A stretch of 64,000 nucleotides of DNA, from NCBI GenBank assembly GCA_002256435.1, contig NKJC01000003.1, forward strand, positions 1-64,000. Reading direction: 5' to 3'. How positions within the stretch are numbered: the stretch's first letter is position 1; each line of letters opens with the position of its first letter. Made by a program: the position numbers and the translations under genes. The notes under the pieces are model-generated. The model did not search any database. It was not told the origin of the DNA and was given only the letters and a program-made list of their open reading frames with translations. The stretch is from Chitinophagaceae bacterium BSSC1 (GTDB lineage Bacteria > Bacteroidota > Bacteroidia > Chitinophagales > Chitinophagaceae). Positions 43,584 through 58,355 of the stretch are shown here, one piece after another.

Positions 43584-44906
43584 TTACTCATTAAAGGATT
43601 TCTGGGTCTCTGATTCTAGAAGGGCTGCTTCCTTGTCAGCTTGTTTTCGCCAGTAATTGGCCAAAATAGAACCAGAAATATTCATCCAAGGACTAAATAC
43701 TGCTGCTGGAAGACCCACCGTACCCAATTTTCCCATGCTTCCGGCAAGCCCTGAAGCCATGCCTCCATTTTGTAAACCCACTTCAAAAGCAATGGTTCTA
43801 GAGGAGTTTTTATCCAAGCCAAACAATCGGCCCAGCCAATAACCAAAAAAATATCCGGCACCATTATGAATCACAGAACATAAGAATAACAACCAACCCA
43901 CTTTGAGTAGGTTATCATGACCTGCAGCCGTGGTTACGGTTGTGAAATAAATAATTCCTGCCATGGATGCATAGGGCAACCAAATGTCTAGTTTGGTTAC
44001 TTGTTTGCTCAACCAATAATATCCAACACCTAAGGCAAATGCAGCAACCAGGAAACAAAAGATTTCTATGGAATCCAATAAGGGGCTTACGCCGATTGTC
44101 TTTGATAAAAAACTCCATAGACCCAGGGGTAATGCTAATAGAAAGACCAAAGCTATTAAGGCAAAAATGCTTGCCTTTTTTACTTGTTGCAAGGAAGCCG
44201 TTTTTAAATAGTCAACCAATAATGCTGCACTAATGGGCACTATCACAATCTTGATAATTTCCATCATCATGTTTAAAAACTTTACTTCAATTAAAGTTCC
44301 TGCCAACCAGTTCATGAGCAAGGGTGTTAAAAAAGGCGCGGCCATGGTAGCCATGGCTGTAACCACTACGGACAATACCAAATTGGCTTTGGCCAAATAG
44401 ACCATTACATTAGACGCCAAGCCACTGGAACAAGACCCAATCAAGATTATACCTGCAGCAATTTCTGGATCAAAATGAAATATCCTAGTAAGGGTAAATC
44501 CCATTAGGGGCATCACAGAAAAATGACAGAATAATCCAATGGCTACACCTTTACCAGTGGTAGCCAACCCTGTAAAATCTTTCAAACTCATTTGAATCCC
44601 CATACCAAACATCACTAATTGAATGACTACTAGAATCATCCATTTGTTTCTTAGATCAAAGGAACCCCATTTGGTAAATGCTGTTGGGTAAATCATGCCA
44701 GCCACTACTGCTACAAGAATCCAAGCCGTATACTGATATCCAGAAAGACTTGGAATTCCTTTAAGTGATAAGGCAAGGCCGATGGCGCCAATTAAGGAAG
44801 CTGGTTGCCAAATATTGGACATTTGCAAACCAATGCCTACAAGGATTCCCATTAAGGCTAGGACGGTTATGTATTGAATGGATTTGATCAAAGACATGGC
44901 AAGCAA
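43584..44906 (-). CDS. BASS-type (bile acid:sodium symporter family) transporter
   Basis: Ten or so transmembrane helices over about 400 residues with the BASS-type cores GMGIQMSLKDF (end of helix 3) and GSCSSGLASNVMVYLAKANLVLSVVVTAM (helices 4-5), plus AFEVGLQNGGMASGLA in the second half. Members carry bile acids, pantoate, 2-keto acids or other organic anions with sodium. It directly abuts the racemase-like gene and is part of the racemase-kinase-RuBisCO-like cluster. Import of an organic acid that these enzymes use is the likeliest role; cargo unknown. Confidence 0.85.
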   Translation of the reverse strand: MLAMSLIKSIQYITVLALMGILVGIGLQMSNIWQPASLIGAIGLALSLKGIPSLSGYQYTAWILVAVVAGMIYPTAFTKWGSFDLRNKWMILVVIQLVMFGMGIQMSLKDFTGLATTGKGVAIGLFCHFSVMPLMGFTLTRIFHFDPEIAAGIILIGSCSSGLASNVMVYLAKANLVLSVVVTAMATMAAPFLTPLLMNWLAGTLIEVKFLNMMMEIIKIVIVPISAALLVDYLKTASLQQVKKASIFALIALVFLLALPLGLWSFLSKTIGVSPLLDSIEIFCFLVAAFALGVGYYWLSKQVTKLDIWLPYASMAGIIYFTTVTTAAGHDNLLKVGWLLFLCSVIHNGAGYFFGYWLGRLFGLDKNSSRTIAFEVGLQNGGMASGLAGSMGKLGTVGLPAAVFSPWMNISGSILANYWRKQADKEAALLESETQKSFNE

Positions 44907-45569
44907 TTAAGATAAGATGGTAGCTATATGTTGTATGGCAATGCCAGGACTAGCCAAGATGGGCACTTTTTTATCTGCTTCAGAGAGTTGGTCTACCACC
45001 CTTGCCATGGATGCCTGTGCCAACAAAATCACGTCTACCTGACCAGACAATTCTATCAAAGCTTTTGCTACCATATTGTCATGGGTGGCTGCGTCTCCAC
45101 TCATGAGTGCTTCAAAAGCACCTTCACATAATTTGGAAACCAATTGAATGTCTTTGCCCGCTAACGCTGCCCTTCTTCTGACCAAATCTGATGTGGGTTC
45201 TAGCGTAGTTGGCAAAGTGGCTACTACTCCAATTTTAGTCCCTGTTTTTACTGCTAAGTCTGCCATGGGTTGGTCTACACGCAAAACAGGAACACTTGAC
45301 AATGCTGCTCCCATTTCTACGGCAGCACCAATAGAGGAACAAGTGACCAAGATAAAATCGGCGCCAGCTGCAGCAGCAGAACCAGTATAATCTACTACCC
45401 TTCTGGCTGTATCAGGTGTCAATGCGCCACAACTAATCACGTTTTTGATGAGACTATCATCTACAATATTGAAGACTTTTACGTTTGGTAAATACTGATT
45501 ACATAGTGCTTGGAAAACCGGAACCAATGTGGCCGAGGTATGAATCAATCCCAATGTTTTTTGTGACAT
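44907..45569 (-). CDS. Asp/Glu/hydantoin racemase superfamily protein, single-cysteine variant
   Basis: A 220-residue two-lobe protein of the Asp/Glu racemase fold. The first catalytic cysteine is present (Cys77 in LVTCSSIGAA). At the expected second site the protein reads ILLAQASMARV (about 181-191), with no cysteine, so a two-base racemase mechanism is not possible. Single-cysteine members of the superfamily include decarboxylases, and related members are isomerases. A role as a decarboxylase, isomerase or lyase on a sugar acid is inferred from the neighbours: the DUF1537 kinase and RuBisCO-like genes upstream and the BASS carrier downstream with zero spacing. Confidence 0.85.
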   Translation of the reverse strand: MSQKTLGLIHTSATLVPVFQALCNQYLPNVKVFNIVDDSLIKNVISCGALTPDTARRVVDYTGSAAAAGADFILVTCSSIGAAVEMGAALSSVPVLRVDQPMADLAVKTGTKIGVVATLPTTLEPTSDLVRRRAALAGKDIQLVSKLCEGAFEALMSGDAATHDNMVAKALIELSGQVDVILLAQASMARVVDQLSEADKKVPILASPGIAIQHIATILS

Positions 45570-45586
45570 CCTTTCTAGTTTTTGTA

Positions 45587-46927
45587 TTAGTTGAATAAAG
45601 ATCCGTTGCGCAACAATCCAAAATAATTGGCTGCTCCTACTTGACCTCCTTTAAAATTAATTTCTATTCCATCCATACATGAATTGCTGGAAAAAGAGGT
45701 ACAGAGTGGTGCACCAGCAATAAGTGGTGCTAGCATTTCTACGGCTTCAATACCCATGGCACGGGCAGCATGACTGGAACTATCGCCACCGGCTAAAACC
45801 ATTCTTTTTAAACCCTGTTTTTCTTGCAAATGCAAACCAATCTGTCCCAATAGGCTTCCAATAATATCAGAAGGAATATTGATGGTATCTTGACTAACTG
45901 AACCATTTGAATGAATCACTACTGATTGTTTTGCAGTCAATGCTTGAGTAGCTTTCTCCAAAACAATTTGTATGGATTTGGCTTGCATGCCATATTCCAC
46001 TGCTTCTTCTGCATTAAAAGCCAAGACTTCAAAACCATTGTCAGCAGCCCATTTGATCTGCGCATCGGTAACTGGAGAACAGGATCCAGAGAGCACTAAC
46101 AAGTCTTCTATGGCTATTGGTTTGGGCCAATTTGTTTTTGGCACCCAATTACCTTGTACCGCCATAGCTGCTCCCAATGCTGATGCTACCGCAGAAGAAC
46201 CCACACTAAACAAGACTCCTTTGGCACTTGCTAATTGTTCTAACAAGCAACCAATTTTAGTGAGTTGTTTTTGATACAATGCATCAAATAAAATCACCGA
46301 TGCTCCTTTAGTCAATTCTTCTTGATAACGTTGTTCAAGTTCTGTATCTGTTAATTCCAAATCCAAAATATTGATCAACCCAATAGATTGAGCAGTTTGA
46401 TTGGCTAAGTGTAATCGCAGGTCTGATTCTGTTGCAGGTGTTACAGGATGGGCCTTCATGGAAGGATGCCGATCTAATCTATAAATGGTACCATTGCTTC
46501 CAATCCCCATTTGGGCAAATAGATTTCCAAACAAACCATATCTACCCAGTGCTGGGGCGGCAACCAATAATGGAATACTGGTAGGACCAAAAACATCCTG
46601 AGCAATGTCCATCACTTTTCCAATACTTCCCACTTGAGGGGAGGAATCAAATGTGGAGCAAACTTTGTAATGAATATGTCTAAGCCCCATGGACTTTAAT
46701 TGCAACAATGCTGGTCTTAATGTGGCTTCCATGGCGGCTGGTGTTAGACTCCTAGTTTTTCCTGCAATTCCAAATGCATCTAGCTTGGGTAATGCCGCCA
46801 ACATGGCTTCAGTGGGCGTATTAATAAATAAACGAGTATTGGCACCTGCCAAAGACAGTGATTCTAGGTCATCCGTAGAACCCGTAAAATCGTCTCCATA
46901 AAATGCGATGGTATTCTTAGAAAACAT
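45587..46927 (-). CDS. Four-carbon-acid sugar kinase family (DUF1537) protein, OiaK-like
   Basis: ATP-dependent kinase of the DUF1537 family, 446 residues. The N-terminal substrate domain begins with the GDDFTGSTDD motif (residues 11-20) and continues with HYKVCSTFDSS and HPSMKAHPVTP, both family signatures. The C-terminal nucleotide domain contains LVLSGSCSPVT and VLAGGDSSSHAARAMG. Family members phosphorylate tetronic acids or, in the D-apiose pathway, 3-oxo-isoapionate (OiaK). It lies 3 bp downstream of a RuBisCO-like gene, the same pairing found in apionate pathways, so an OiaK-type role is plausible. Confidence 0.88.
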   Translation of the reverse strand: MFSKNTIAFYGDDFTGSTDDLESLSLAGANTRLFINTPTEAMLAALPKLDAFGIAGKTRSLTPAAMEATLRPALLQLKSMGLRHIHYKVCSTFDSSPQVGSIGKVMDIAQDVFGPTSIPLLVAAPALGRYGLFGNLFAQMGIGSNGTIYRLDRHPSMKAHPVTPATESDLRLHLANQTAQSIGLINILDLELTDTELEQRYQEELTKGASVILFDALYQKQLTKIGCLLEQLASAKGVLFSVGSSAVASALGAAMAVQGNWVPKTNWPKPIAIEDLLVLSGSCSPVTDAQIKWAADNGFEVLAFNAEEAVEYGMQAKSIQIVLEKATQALTAKQSVVIHSNGSVSQDTINIPSDIIGSLLGQIGLHLQEKQGLKRMVLAGGDSSSHAARAMGIEAVEMLAPLIAGAPLCTSFSSNSCMDGIEINFKGGQVGAANYFGLLRNGSLFN

Positions 46928-46930
46928 CTC

Positions 46931-48178
46931 TTATTTTTTATTGCCAAATTTTGTTACTGCTGCTCCAAATTCCGGAAAGAAATTGGCAGCTTGTTCTATG
47001 GTCCATCCATCTACTGCGGCTTGCCATGCTTGTTGTATTGCACGCACACCAGCTGCAGGCCCCATAGGATGTGCCATAATACCACCACCTGCCATATACA
47101 ACAAATCTGTGGTCTTGGTTCTTCTATAAGTCTCCATGGCTTGTCCGCCCCATTGTCCAGATGAAACCACGGGCATGGGCAAAGCCTGATCAAATAAGGG
47201 TGCTAAGCATGCTTCTATAGATTGTACCACAGAATCATCGCTCTCCCAGAATTTATTATCAATGCCATTTACATGTAATTGGTCTACACCAATCAAACGC
47301 CAAATTTTTTGATAGGCTTTAAAATCTATACCCAACAAAGGATGTCTATTCAACATACCCCAACCATTTCTATGTCCGTGAATAGCTAGTCCTCCTTTTG
47401 AAATAATTTTTTGAGTTGCCGCCAACCCAACACTATTGAGGCTGATCATGGCGGCAGTACCTCCGGCTTTTAAAATGGCATCATAGCGGGATTGCATTTC
47501 ATCTAATTCCCCACTAAGATTAAAAGCATACATGATTTTTTTTCCAGTCTTATCGGCATGTTCATTAATCACGTGCATCACCGCTGCAAGTCTTGCCTCA
47601 AAACTTGAATTGGCTGAAGCCGATAATAATTCATCGTCCTTGACAAAATCAATCCCCGCATTGGCCAAGGTTTGTACCATGCTAGCTGTTTGTTCTGGAC
47701 TAAGACCAATACTTGGTTTGATGATGGTACCAATCAATGGTCTATCAAGAACAGCAGTTAATTTTCTACAACCTTCTATCCCAAATTCGGGTCCTTTAAA
47801 ATGTGTTCCATAGGATTCTGGAAATTGGATATCCAATAATTTCAGTCCTGTAAACTGTTTGATCTCATACAAATTTCCCTGCAAGGTAGAAACCAAGACG
47901 GGCAGGTTATACCCAAAATTTTCAATGGACCAAGAAACTTTGACCAAGGCACGATGGTATTGGCCATTAGGGCTAGTTGCACCTGGAATAGCAGGTGTGG
48001 TAACGGTTTCCAAGTTTTCTACCGATTCTACCCTTGCAGCAAATCGCTCTTTTAATTCGGCCGTTTCACCCGGCACGGCCACAAATGTGCCTGAGGATTG
48101 TTCACCCGCCAAAACCGCCGCAGCAGCCTGAGGATCAAAAGGCGTTTCTATTAGATAAGTGGCAATAATTCTTTCCAT
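46931..48178 (-). CDS. RuBisCO-like protein (form IV), OiaT/OiaX-type candidate
   Basis: Large-subunit-like protein of 415 residues (preferred start 48178, Met6 of the longest frame, which ends the overlap with the GH2 gene). Residues below follow the longest frame. The metal/carbamate motif is complete (FVKDDE, Lys185-Asp187-Glu188), Lys159 in the IIKPS motif remains, HGHRNGWG carries the usual His-Arg, and AGGGIMAHPMG is the phosphate loop. The second lysine of the IIKPK motif is Ser and the loop-6 lysine region is absent, so it cannot be a CO2-fixing RuBisCO. Relatives decarboxylate or transcarboxylate 3-oxo-isoapionate 4-phosphate; others act in methionine salvage. The adjoining DUF1537 kinase favours the former. 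Confidence 0.9.
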   Translation of the reverse strand: MERIIATYLIETPFDPQAAAAVLAGEQSSGTFVAVPGETAELKERFAARVESVENLETVTTPAIPGATSPNGQYHRALVKVSWSIENFGYNLPVLVSTLQGNLYEIKQFTGLKLLDIQFPESYGTHFKGPEFGIEGCRKLTAVLDRPLIGTIIKPSIGLSPEQTASMVQTLANAGIDFVKDDELLSASANSSFEARLAAVMHVINEHADKTGKKIMYAFNLSGELDEMQSRYDAILKAGGTAAMISLNSVGLAATQKIISKGGLAIHGHRNGWGMLNRHPLLGIDFKAYQKIWRLIGVDQLHVNGIDNKFWESDDSVVQSIEACLAPLFDQALPMPVVSSGQWGGQAMETYRRTKTTDLLYMAGGGIMAHPMGPAAGVRAIQQAWQAAVDGWTIEQAANFFPEFGAAVTKFGNKK

Positions 48179-48180
48179 GA

Positions 48181-53488
<5,308 letters not shown>

Positions 53489-53507
53489 TGCTGCTAATTT
53501 CTTGTCT

Positions 53508-55688
53508 TTATAAAGCTGAATAGCTAACGCGATATTGTTTACCAGGAGCTACCTGCAATTCATAAGTCTGATTGGCTTTAAGTACAATGGTTCCCTCATT
53601 TGATACTGGCAAGGTTTTACTCTTAATGGTAAGGGTTCCAACTCCTGCATTCGCTGTACTTAATTTGATCTCCGTTTTATTGCAATACAATTCCACTTCT
53701 CCATTGGGTGTTGGTACTTTTCCTTGCATCCACTCCAAACCACCCAATGCAGGATCAATGGCATAAGTAGCATATCCTGGACTGGTTGGTTTTACACCCA
53801 AATAATATTTGCCCAACAAATAAATGGGACTAGCTCCCCATGCATGGCAAAGACTTTTGCCAAATTCACGACCATACATGGCATAGTGTTCTGCTCCTTT
53901 TTTGGTTGGATTGTATTCTTCCCAGAAACTAGTAGCACCCAATGCCAGCATGCCACCCCAATAGTCTTTGATTTCCTTGGTCACAAATTTTTGTTCTCCC
54001 ATGGCACAAAGCGCTTCCAATTCGTAAAAGCGCATATAAGGAGTAGTAATTTTTTGAATCTTGTCATTGAGTAAAACTGATTGTTTCACTGCCACTTTTT
54101 GATCCTGGTTAAAATAGTCAAAGAAAATGGCAAACATATTGGTGTACCTGGTTACATTCTCAGATTGAGCTCCATTAATCAAACTATGCACCATGGCCTG
54201 TTTAGAAGGGTTCCAATAAGCGGCCATTAATTTGGTTTTTAATTGGGCTGCTTCTTGCTCGTATTTAGCCCCAGCTACATTGTCATTGACCAATTTGGCG
54301 CAGATGGCCATGGTTTCCAAACTTCTGCAAAACAATAATTGCTCAAAACTCAATGCGCCTTTCTTACTCAATTTATCGGCCCAGTCAACAAAAACCCAGT
54401 CACCTGGTAAGCCTTCCATAAATCCGTCTTTGTTGCGTCTACCCAAACAATAATCCATCAGGGATTGCATGCGGGGATAAAATTGGGTTATAAAAGTTTT
54501 GTCTCCGCTGTATTGGTAATAATCATAGATACTCAAGAACCAATAAAAAGTATAGTCCATGATGGTGTTTACATGACCTGTTACGGGATCCTTTCCCCTT
54601 AAAGCCAAAATGGTTCTGGATACTGTTGGATTGTCAAAATAGAGATAATAATTCATCAGATAGCTCTGATAAGCATCACCACTCCAAACCCATCTATCTC
54701 TTTTAATGCCGTCAATAAAAAACTCACGGCTATTCAAATGCAGGGTATATTTTGCTACTTCATAGATGCGGTTAATCTCTGGATCTGAGCAAGTAAAACT
54801 TCCACGCTCTTTTAGGTCTGCGTATTCGTGTAACATAGTCACTTCTGATACTTGTATGCTAGGGTCTTTCACCACGCGGGCATAACGGAATGCTTTAGAA
54901 AGTGGCATTACGCTATCTTTTTTGGCCAACCCATTTAACTGCAACACATCAATGGTAACAGCATCTTGGTTGCTCATGGCTTCTTCCTTGCTCTCACCAT
55001 AATAGATGGTTAGCTTACCCTTTCCAGACAAACCATGTAGTTTGATAAATCCAAAAGTTTCCTTTCCAAAGTCTAATACAAATTCATTGCCTTTTACTTG
55101 CCCGCTTACTGGCTTAATAACGCTGGTAGGCAACTTAAATTGAGAAGGTAATTTTTTAGGATCATTAAAATTCCAAGACCCTGCTTGTAACCATTTGGTG
55201 GCAGAAATATCAGAAGTTTTACCCGTCTCATCTATCCATTCCTTGTCTTCAAAAGTAACCAACCAACTGGCATCAGAGACAATGGTTTTGCCCTGTACAA
55301 AAACCGCTGGAACAGTTGCTTGAGAAAAAACCTTGATATTGATTCGGTGCTTACCCGCTGGCACCAACAATGTTTTGGGTTGGCCTTCTATTAATTGGCC
55401 ATCTAGTTTTACATTATAAGTTCCTTCAGTAAAAATACTAACCTGTTCCGCTTGAGTTGTTTCAAAGTCTTTGTGAAAATCCATGAGCACATAGTGGGCG
55501 TCTACTTTCCAAAATACGGGAAAGAAAGAACCTCTATCGGTTCTTCTATTTTGCATTTGATTACTCAACCAAATTTCATAGTCACCGGGGTACCAGATCC
55601 AGGTAGCTTTCTGTGCTTCAGAAAAAAAAGCTGTTAGTACCAAAAAAGTCAACAAAAAATATCGCTTTAGCATCATATCAATTTTCAA
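53508..55688 (-). CDS. GH78-type alpha-L-rhamnosidase
   Basis: Exported glycosidase of 726 residues with an (alpha/alpha)6-barrel of the bacterial rhamnosidase type. Signatures include LHEYADLKERGSFTCSDPEINRIYEVAKYTLHLN and DGIKRDRWVWSGDAYQSYLMN, the conserved block carrying acid residues, then GDWVFVDW and TSFWEEYNPTKKG. The C-terminal beta-sandwich starts at about 645 (ALGGLEWMQGKVPTPNGEVEL). It removes terminal alpha-L-rhamnose. Together with GH106 this gives two rhamnosidases in one array, so rhamnose is a main product. It lies 2 bp from the SSS symporter gene. Confidence 0.92.
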   Translation of the reverse strand: MKIDMMLKRYFLLTFLVLTAFFSEAQKATWIWYPGDYEIWLSNQMQNRRTDRGSFFPVFWKVDAHYVLMDFHKDFETTQAEQVSIFTEGTYNVKLDGQLIEGQPKTLLVPAGKHRINIKVFSQATVPAVFVQGKTIVSDASWLVTFEDKEWIDETGKTSDISATKWLQAGSWNFNDPKKLPSQFKLPTSVIKPVSGQVKGNEFVLDFGKETFGFIKLHGLSGKGKLTIYYGESKEEAMSNQDAVTIDVLQLNGLAKKDSVMPLSKAFRYARVVKDPSIQVSEVTMLHEYADLKERGSFTCSDPEINRIYEVAKYTLHLNSREFFIDGIKRDRWVWSGDAYQSYLMNYYLYFDNPTVSRTILALRGKDPVTGHVNTIMDYTFYWFLSIYDYYQYSGDKTFITQFYPRMQSLMDYCLGRRNKDGFMEGLPGDWVFVDWADKLSKKGALSFEQLLFCRSLETMAICAKLVNDNVAGAKYEQEAAQLKTKLMAAYWNPSKQAMVHSLINGAQSENVTRYTNMFAIFFDYFNQDQKVAVKQSVLLNDKIQKITTPYMRFYELEALCAMGEQKFVTKEIKDYWGGMLALGATSFWEEYNPTKKGAEHYAMYGREFGKSLCHAWGASPIYLLGKYYLGVKPTSPGYATYAIDPALGGLEWMQGKVPTPNGEVELYCNKTEIKLSTANAGVGTLTIKSKTLPVSNEGTIVLKANQTYELQVAPGKQYRVSYSAL

Positions 55689-55690
55689 AA

Positions 55691-57271
55691 CTAAAATCCG
55701 TTAAAAAATAAATAGAGTGAGACCATGACTACTACCAAGGCTATCCAAACATTTCTCACCAATTTGGAAGGAGGAGCAATGAATTGCTGGGTAGTACTAT
55801 TAGAAACAACAGGCGTTTTATCTATCAATGAAATCAAGACTGCTAGTACAAATAAAAAGACAAAGATAAAAAAGGAGAGCAGCATATAATGGGGCCAGAA
55901 GCCATAGTCCTTGGCAGGCAAGACCCATAGATATAATACACCAATTCCCAAGCTAATGGCAGACCCTATTGATAGTGTAAAATTTACGGCGCGCTTGCTG
56001 GTTCTTTTCCAAAACACGGCCAATAAAAAGACTACAGATAAGGGTGGTGCAATAAAACCCAGCACGGCTTGAAAAACATCAAAGAGATTGAGCCCTCGAA
56101 TACTATCAATGGCCAATGCCATCATGATGGCAAATAAACAACCAACGATTACGGTGATCCTCCCCATTTTGACAATCTGTTGATTGCTAGCAGTAGGATT
56201 GATTTTTTTCACATAGACATCCATGGTAAACACGGTGCTCAAAGAATTGAGTGAGGAGCCAATGGTACCCACCAATACGGCAATCAAAACCACAATCACC
56301 AACCCGTTTAACCCTGCAGGAAATAAATTGGTTACCAAGACCATATAAGCTTCATCAGGATTGGCAAGATTGGGAAATAGTTCATAACAAAGAATGCCGG
56401 GTACAATAAAAAGAGGCAGGGAAAGAATTTTTAACCAGCCAATAAAGCTAACACCCAATTGACCCTGTTCTAAATTTTTGGCACCCAATACTGACTGGAC
56501 CATGGATTGGTCGGTACAGAAAAAAGCAATGGCCGCTACCGGATATCCCAACAAAATGGCGGGCCATGGATAATTTTTATCAGAAGCAGGATGAATCAGG
56601 TTCCAATATTCAGCAGGGGCTTTGTGAAATAATGCCGATACCCCTCCTACTTTATTTACGCCAAAAATGACTAGTAGAAAAGACACCGCAATTAGGAGAA
56701 TCATTTGAAACACATTGATTCTGGCAATGGCTTTAAGACCACCTGCAAAAGTGAAGAGCCCTGCAAACAAAACCAAAACAGTAACCGATTGCCACATAGG
56801 AATATGTAGGATCTGACGCACGAGCACGCCACCAGAAAACAGACCCAATGACAACCATGAAATCAAAATTTTAATCAGGGCATACCAAGCCAATATATTC
56901 TGTGTAGAATCGCCATAGCGCTTACCCATATACTCTGGCATGGTGCTTACTTTGGCGGCTAAGTACCTAGGAGCAAAGACAAGGGCCAAGAGCATCAAAA
57001 ACACAAAAGCATACCATTCAAAATTACCCGCAACAATCCCCGTGCTATAACCAATGCTAGCAAAAGCCAATAACATAGAAGGCCCCACATTGGTGCCCCA
57101 CATATTAAATCCAATACTTGCCCAGCCAAGCGAATTACCCGCTAAAAATAAGGTCTCATCTTTTTGCTTGTTGCCAAAGCTGGCGCGATAGCCAATGACC
57201 AAGAGCACCAATAAATAGATGACTACAATGGCTCCGTCTAACCAAGTAAGTTTACCAATGATATCATTCAT
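55691..57271 (-). CDS. Sodium:solute symporter (SSS/SGLT family)
   Basis: Integral membrane protein of 526 residues with about 14 hydrophobic helices, including GYRASFGNKQKDETLFLAGNSLGW near the N-terminus, MPEYMGKRYG (loop after helix 3) and FTFAGGLKAIARINVFQMI (SSS signature region). These carriers bring sugars, sugar acids or other solutes in with sodium. It overlaps the Gfo/Idh/MocA gene by 8 bp and abuts GH78, so import of rhamnose or another released sugar is likely. No substrate-specific residue can be assigned by eye. Confidence 0.9.
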   Translation of the reverse strand: MNDIIGKLTWLDGAIVVIYLLVLLVIGYRASFGNKQKDETLFLAGNSLGWASIGFNMWGTNVGPSMLLAFASIGYSTGIVAGNFEWYAFVFLMLLALVFAPRYLAAKVSTMPEYMGKRYGDSTQNILAWYALIKILISWLSLGLFSGGVLVRQILHIPMWQSVTVLVLFAGLFTFAGGLKAIARINVFQMILLIAVSFLLVIFGVNKVGGVSALFHKAPAEYWNLIHPASDKNYPWPAILLGYPVAAIAFFCTDQSMVQSVLGAKNLEQGQLGVSFIGWLKILSLPLFIVPGILCYELFPNLANPDEAYMVLVTNLFPAGLNGLVIVVLIAVLVGTIGSSLNSLSTVFTMDVYVKKINPTASNQQIVKMGRITVIVGCLFAIMMALAIDSIRGLNLFDVFQAVLGFIAPPLSVVFLLAVFWKRTSKRAVNFTLSIGSAISLGIGVLYLWVLPAKDYGFWPHYMLLSFFIFVFLFVLAVLISLIDKTPVVSNSTTQQFIAPPSKLVRNVWIALVVVMVSLYLFFNGF

Positions 57272-58349
57272 GGCTTAGGGTTTTAGGATCCAATCCATTT
57301 TCTTTCATGACTTCTGCAATCTGAACCGGCCTACCTTCTTTGAGACTTTTGTCCATGGCGTGTAATACCGCAATAGTACCAATCCCTTCTTTTAAATCAG
57401 GATAAGCAGTAAATCCTTGTTCAATACTATCTGCAAAATATTCTAGGTAATTCTGATACTCTCCCGCGTGATGGCTCTTACCCTCAAATCGGAAATAGTG
57501 TTTTAATTTATGTTCCCAGGTAAGCATTCTTTCTTCTCCTGTTTTGTCTGTGATGGCATAACGCAGGTCCATATAATCTCCTTGGCTACAACCCTGCGTT
57601 CCCCTAAGAATACAAGTCATTTCACTATCGCGTGTAACCGGTTGAACAGGCCCCGTATAACATCCACTGACTCTTGCAACCCTCCCATCTGTAGATTTAA
57701 AAATAAAGTGCATGGTATCTGGGTGTTGCAATCCACCTTTTTGACCATTGGAGCTGAGCATGCCATAACCCATTACTTCTTGAATATTGGGTAAGTACCA
57801 ACGAATAAAATCTACCGGATGACTGAGTCCTCCGTACAACCATTTAAAAGATTGTTGCAGACTCCAAGGCTTTTCTAAAAACCAGCGATGGTCTGCGTGG
57901 TAATGAGATTCTACGGTAATCAATTCCCCAATGGCACCATCCATAAAATCTGCGCGCTGTTTTTTCATTGGTTCAAAAAAACGAGAGCTCTGACCTACAA
58001 AAATTTTCTTACCTGTTTTTTCTTGCAAGGCAATTAATTCAGCCGCCTTACTCAGATCATCAATAAAGGGTTTGGTACATACCACATGTTTGCCATGCTC
58101 TAATGCCATTTTAATATGTTGAATATGCAAATGGTCTGGGGTATAAATAGCAATCACGTCAATGGCTTGATCAGCCAACATTTCTTCATAATCCGTAGTG
58201 AACTCATACATTTTAAATTCATCTGCGCGCTTTCTACAAAGATCCAAACTCAGGTCGCAGATCATTTTTAAATGCCATTTAGAACTATTGAGTGCAGCAG
58301 ACATGGTGCTCCTACCCTCTCCTAGTCCTAGTATTCCCAATTCTAACAT
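57264..58349 (-). CDS. Gfo/Idh/MocA family oxidoreductase
   Basis: NAD(P)-dependent sugar oxidoreductase of 361 residues. The Rossmann motif LGILGLGEGRS is at the extreme N-terminus, the catalytic-type lysine is in HVVCTKPFID (about residue 93), and DHRWFLEKPWSLQQSFKWLYGGLSHPVDFIRWY forms the substrate-side segment. There is no signal peptide, so it acts in the cytoplasm. Members oxidise or epimerise sugars and inositols and in D-apiose pathways can oxidise the sugar to its lactone. It lies 6 bp downstream of the beta-helix/mutarotase gene and overlaps the SSS symporter gene. Confidence 0.9.
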   Translation of the reverse strand: MLELGILGLGEGRSTMSAALNSSKWHLKMICDLSLDLCRKRADEFKMYEFTTDYEEMLADQAIDVIAIYTPDHLHIQHIKMALEHGKHVVCTKPFIDDLSKAAELIALQEKTGKKIFVGQSSRFFEPMKKQRADFMDGAIGELITVESHYHADHRWFLEKPWSLQQSFKWLYGGLSHPVDFIRWYLPNIQEVMGYGMLSSNGQKGGLQHPDTMHFIFKSTDGRVARVSGCYTGPVQPVTRDSEMTCILRGTQGCSQGDYMDLRYAITDKTGEERMLTWEHKLKHYFRFEGKSHHAGEYQNYLEYFADSIEQGFTAYPDLKEGIGTIAVLHAMDKSLKEGRPVQIAEVMKENGLDPKTLSHE

Positions 58350-58355
58350 GTGTTC

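Noticed and set aside
46931..48178. Authentic RuBisCO for CO2 fixation
   Set aside because: The second KPK lysine is Ser and the loop-6 lysine is not seen. No phosphoribulokinase gene occurs in the window.
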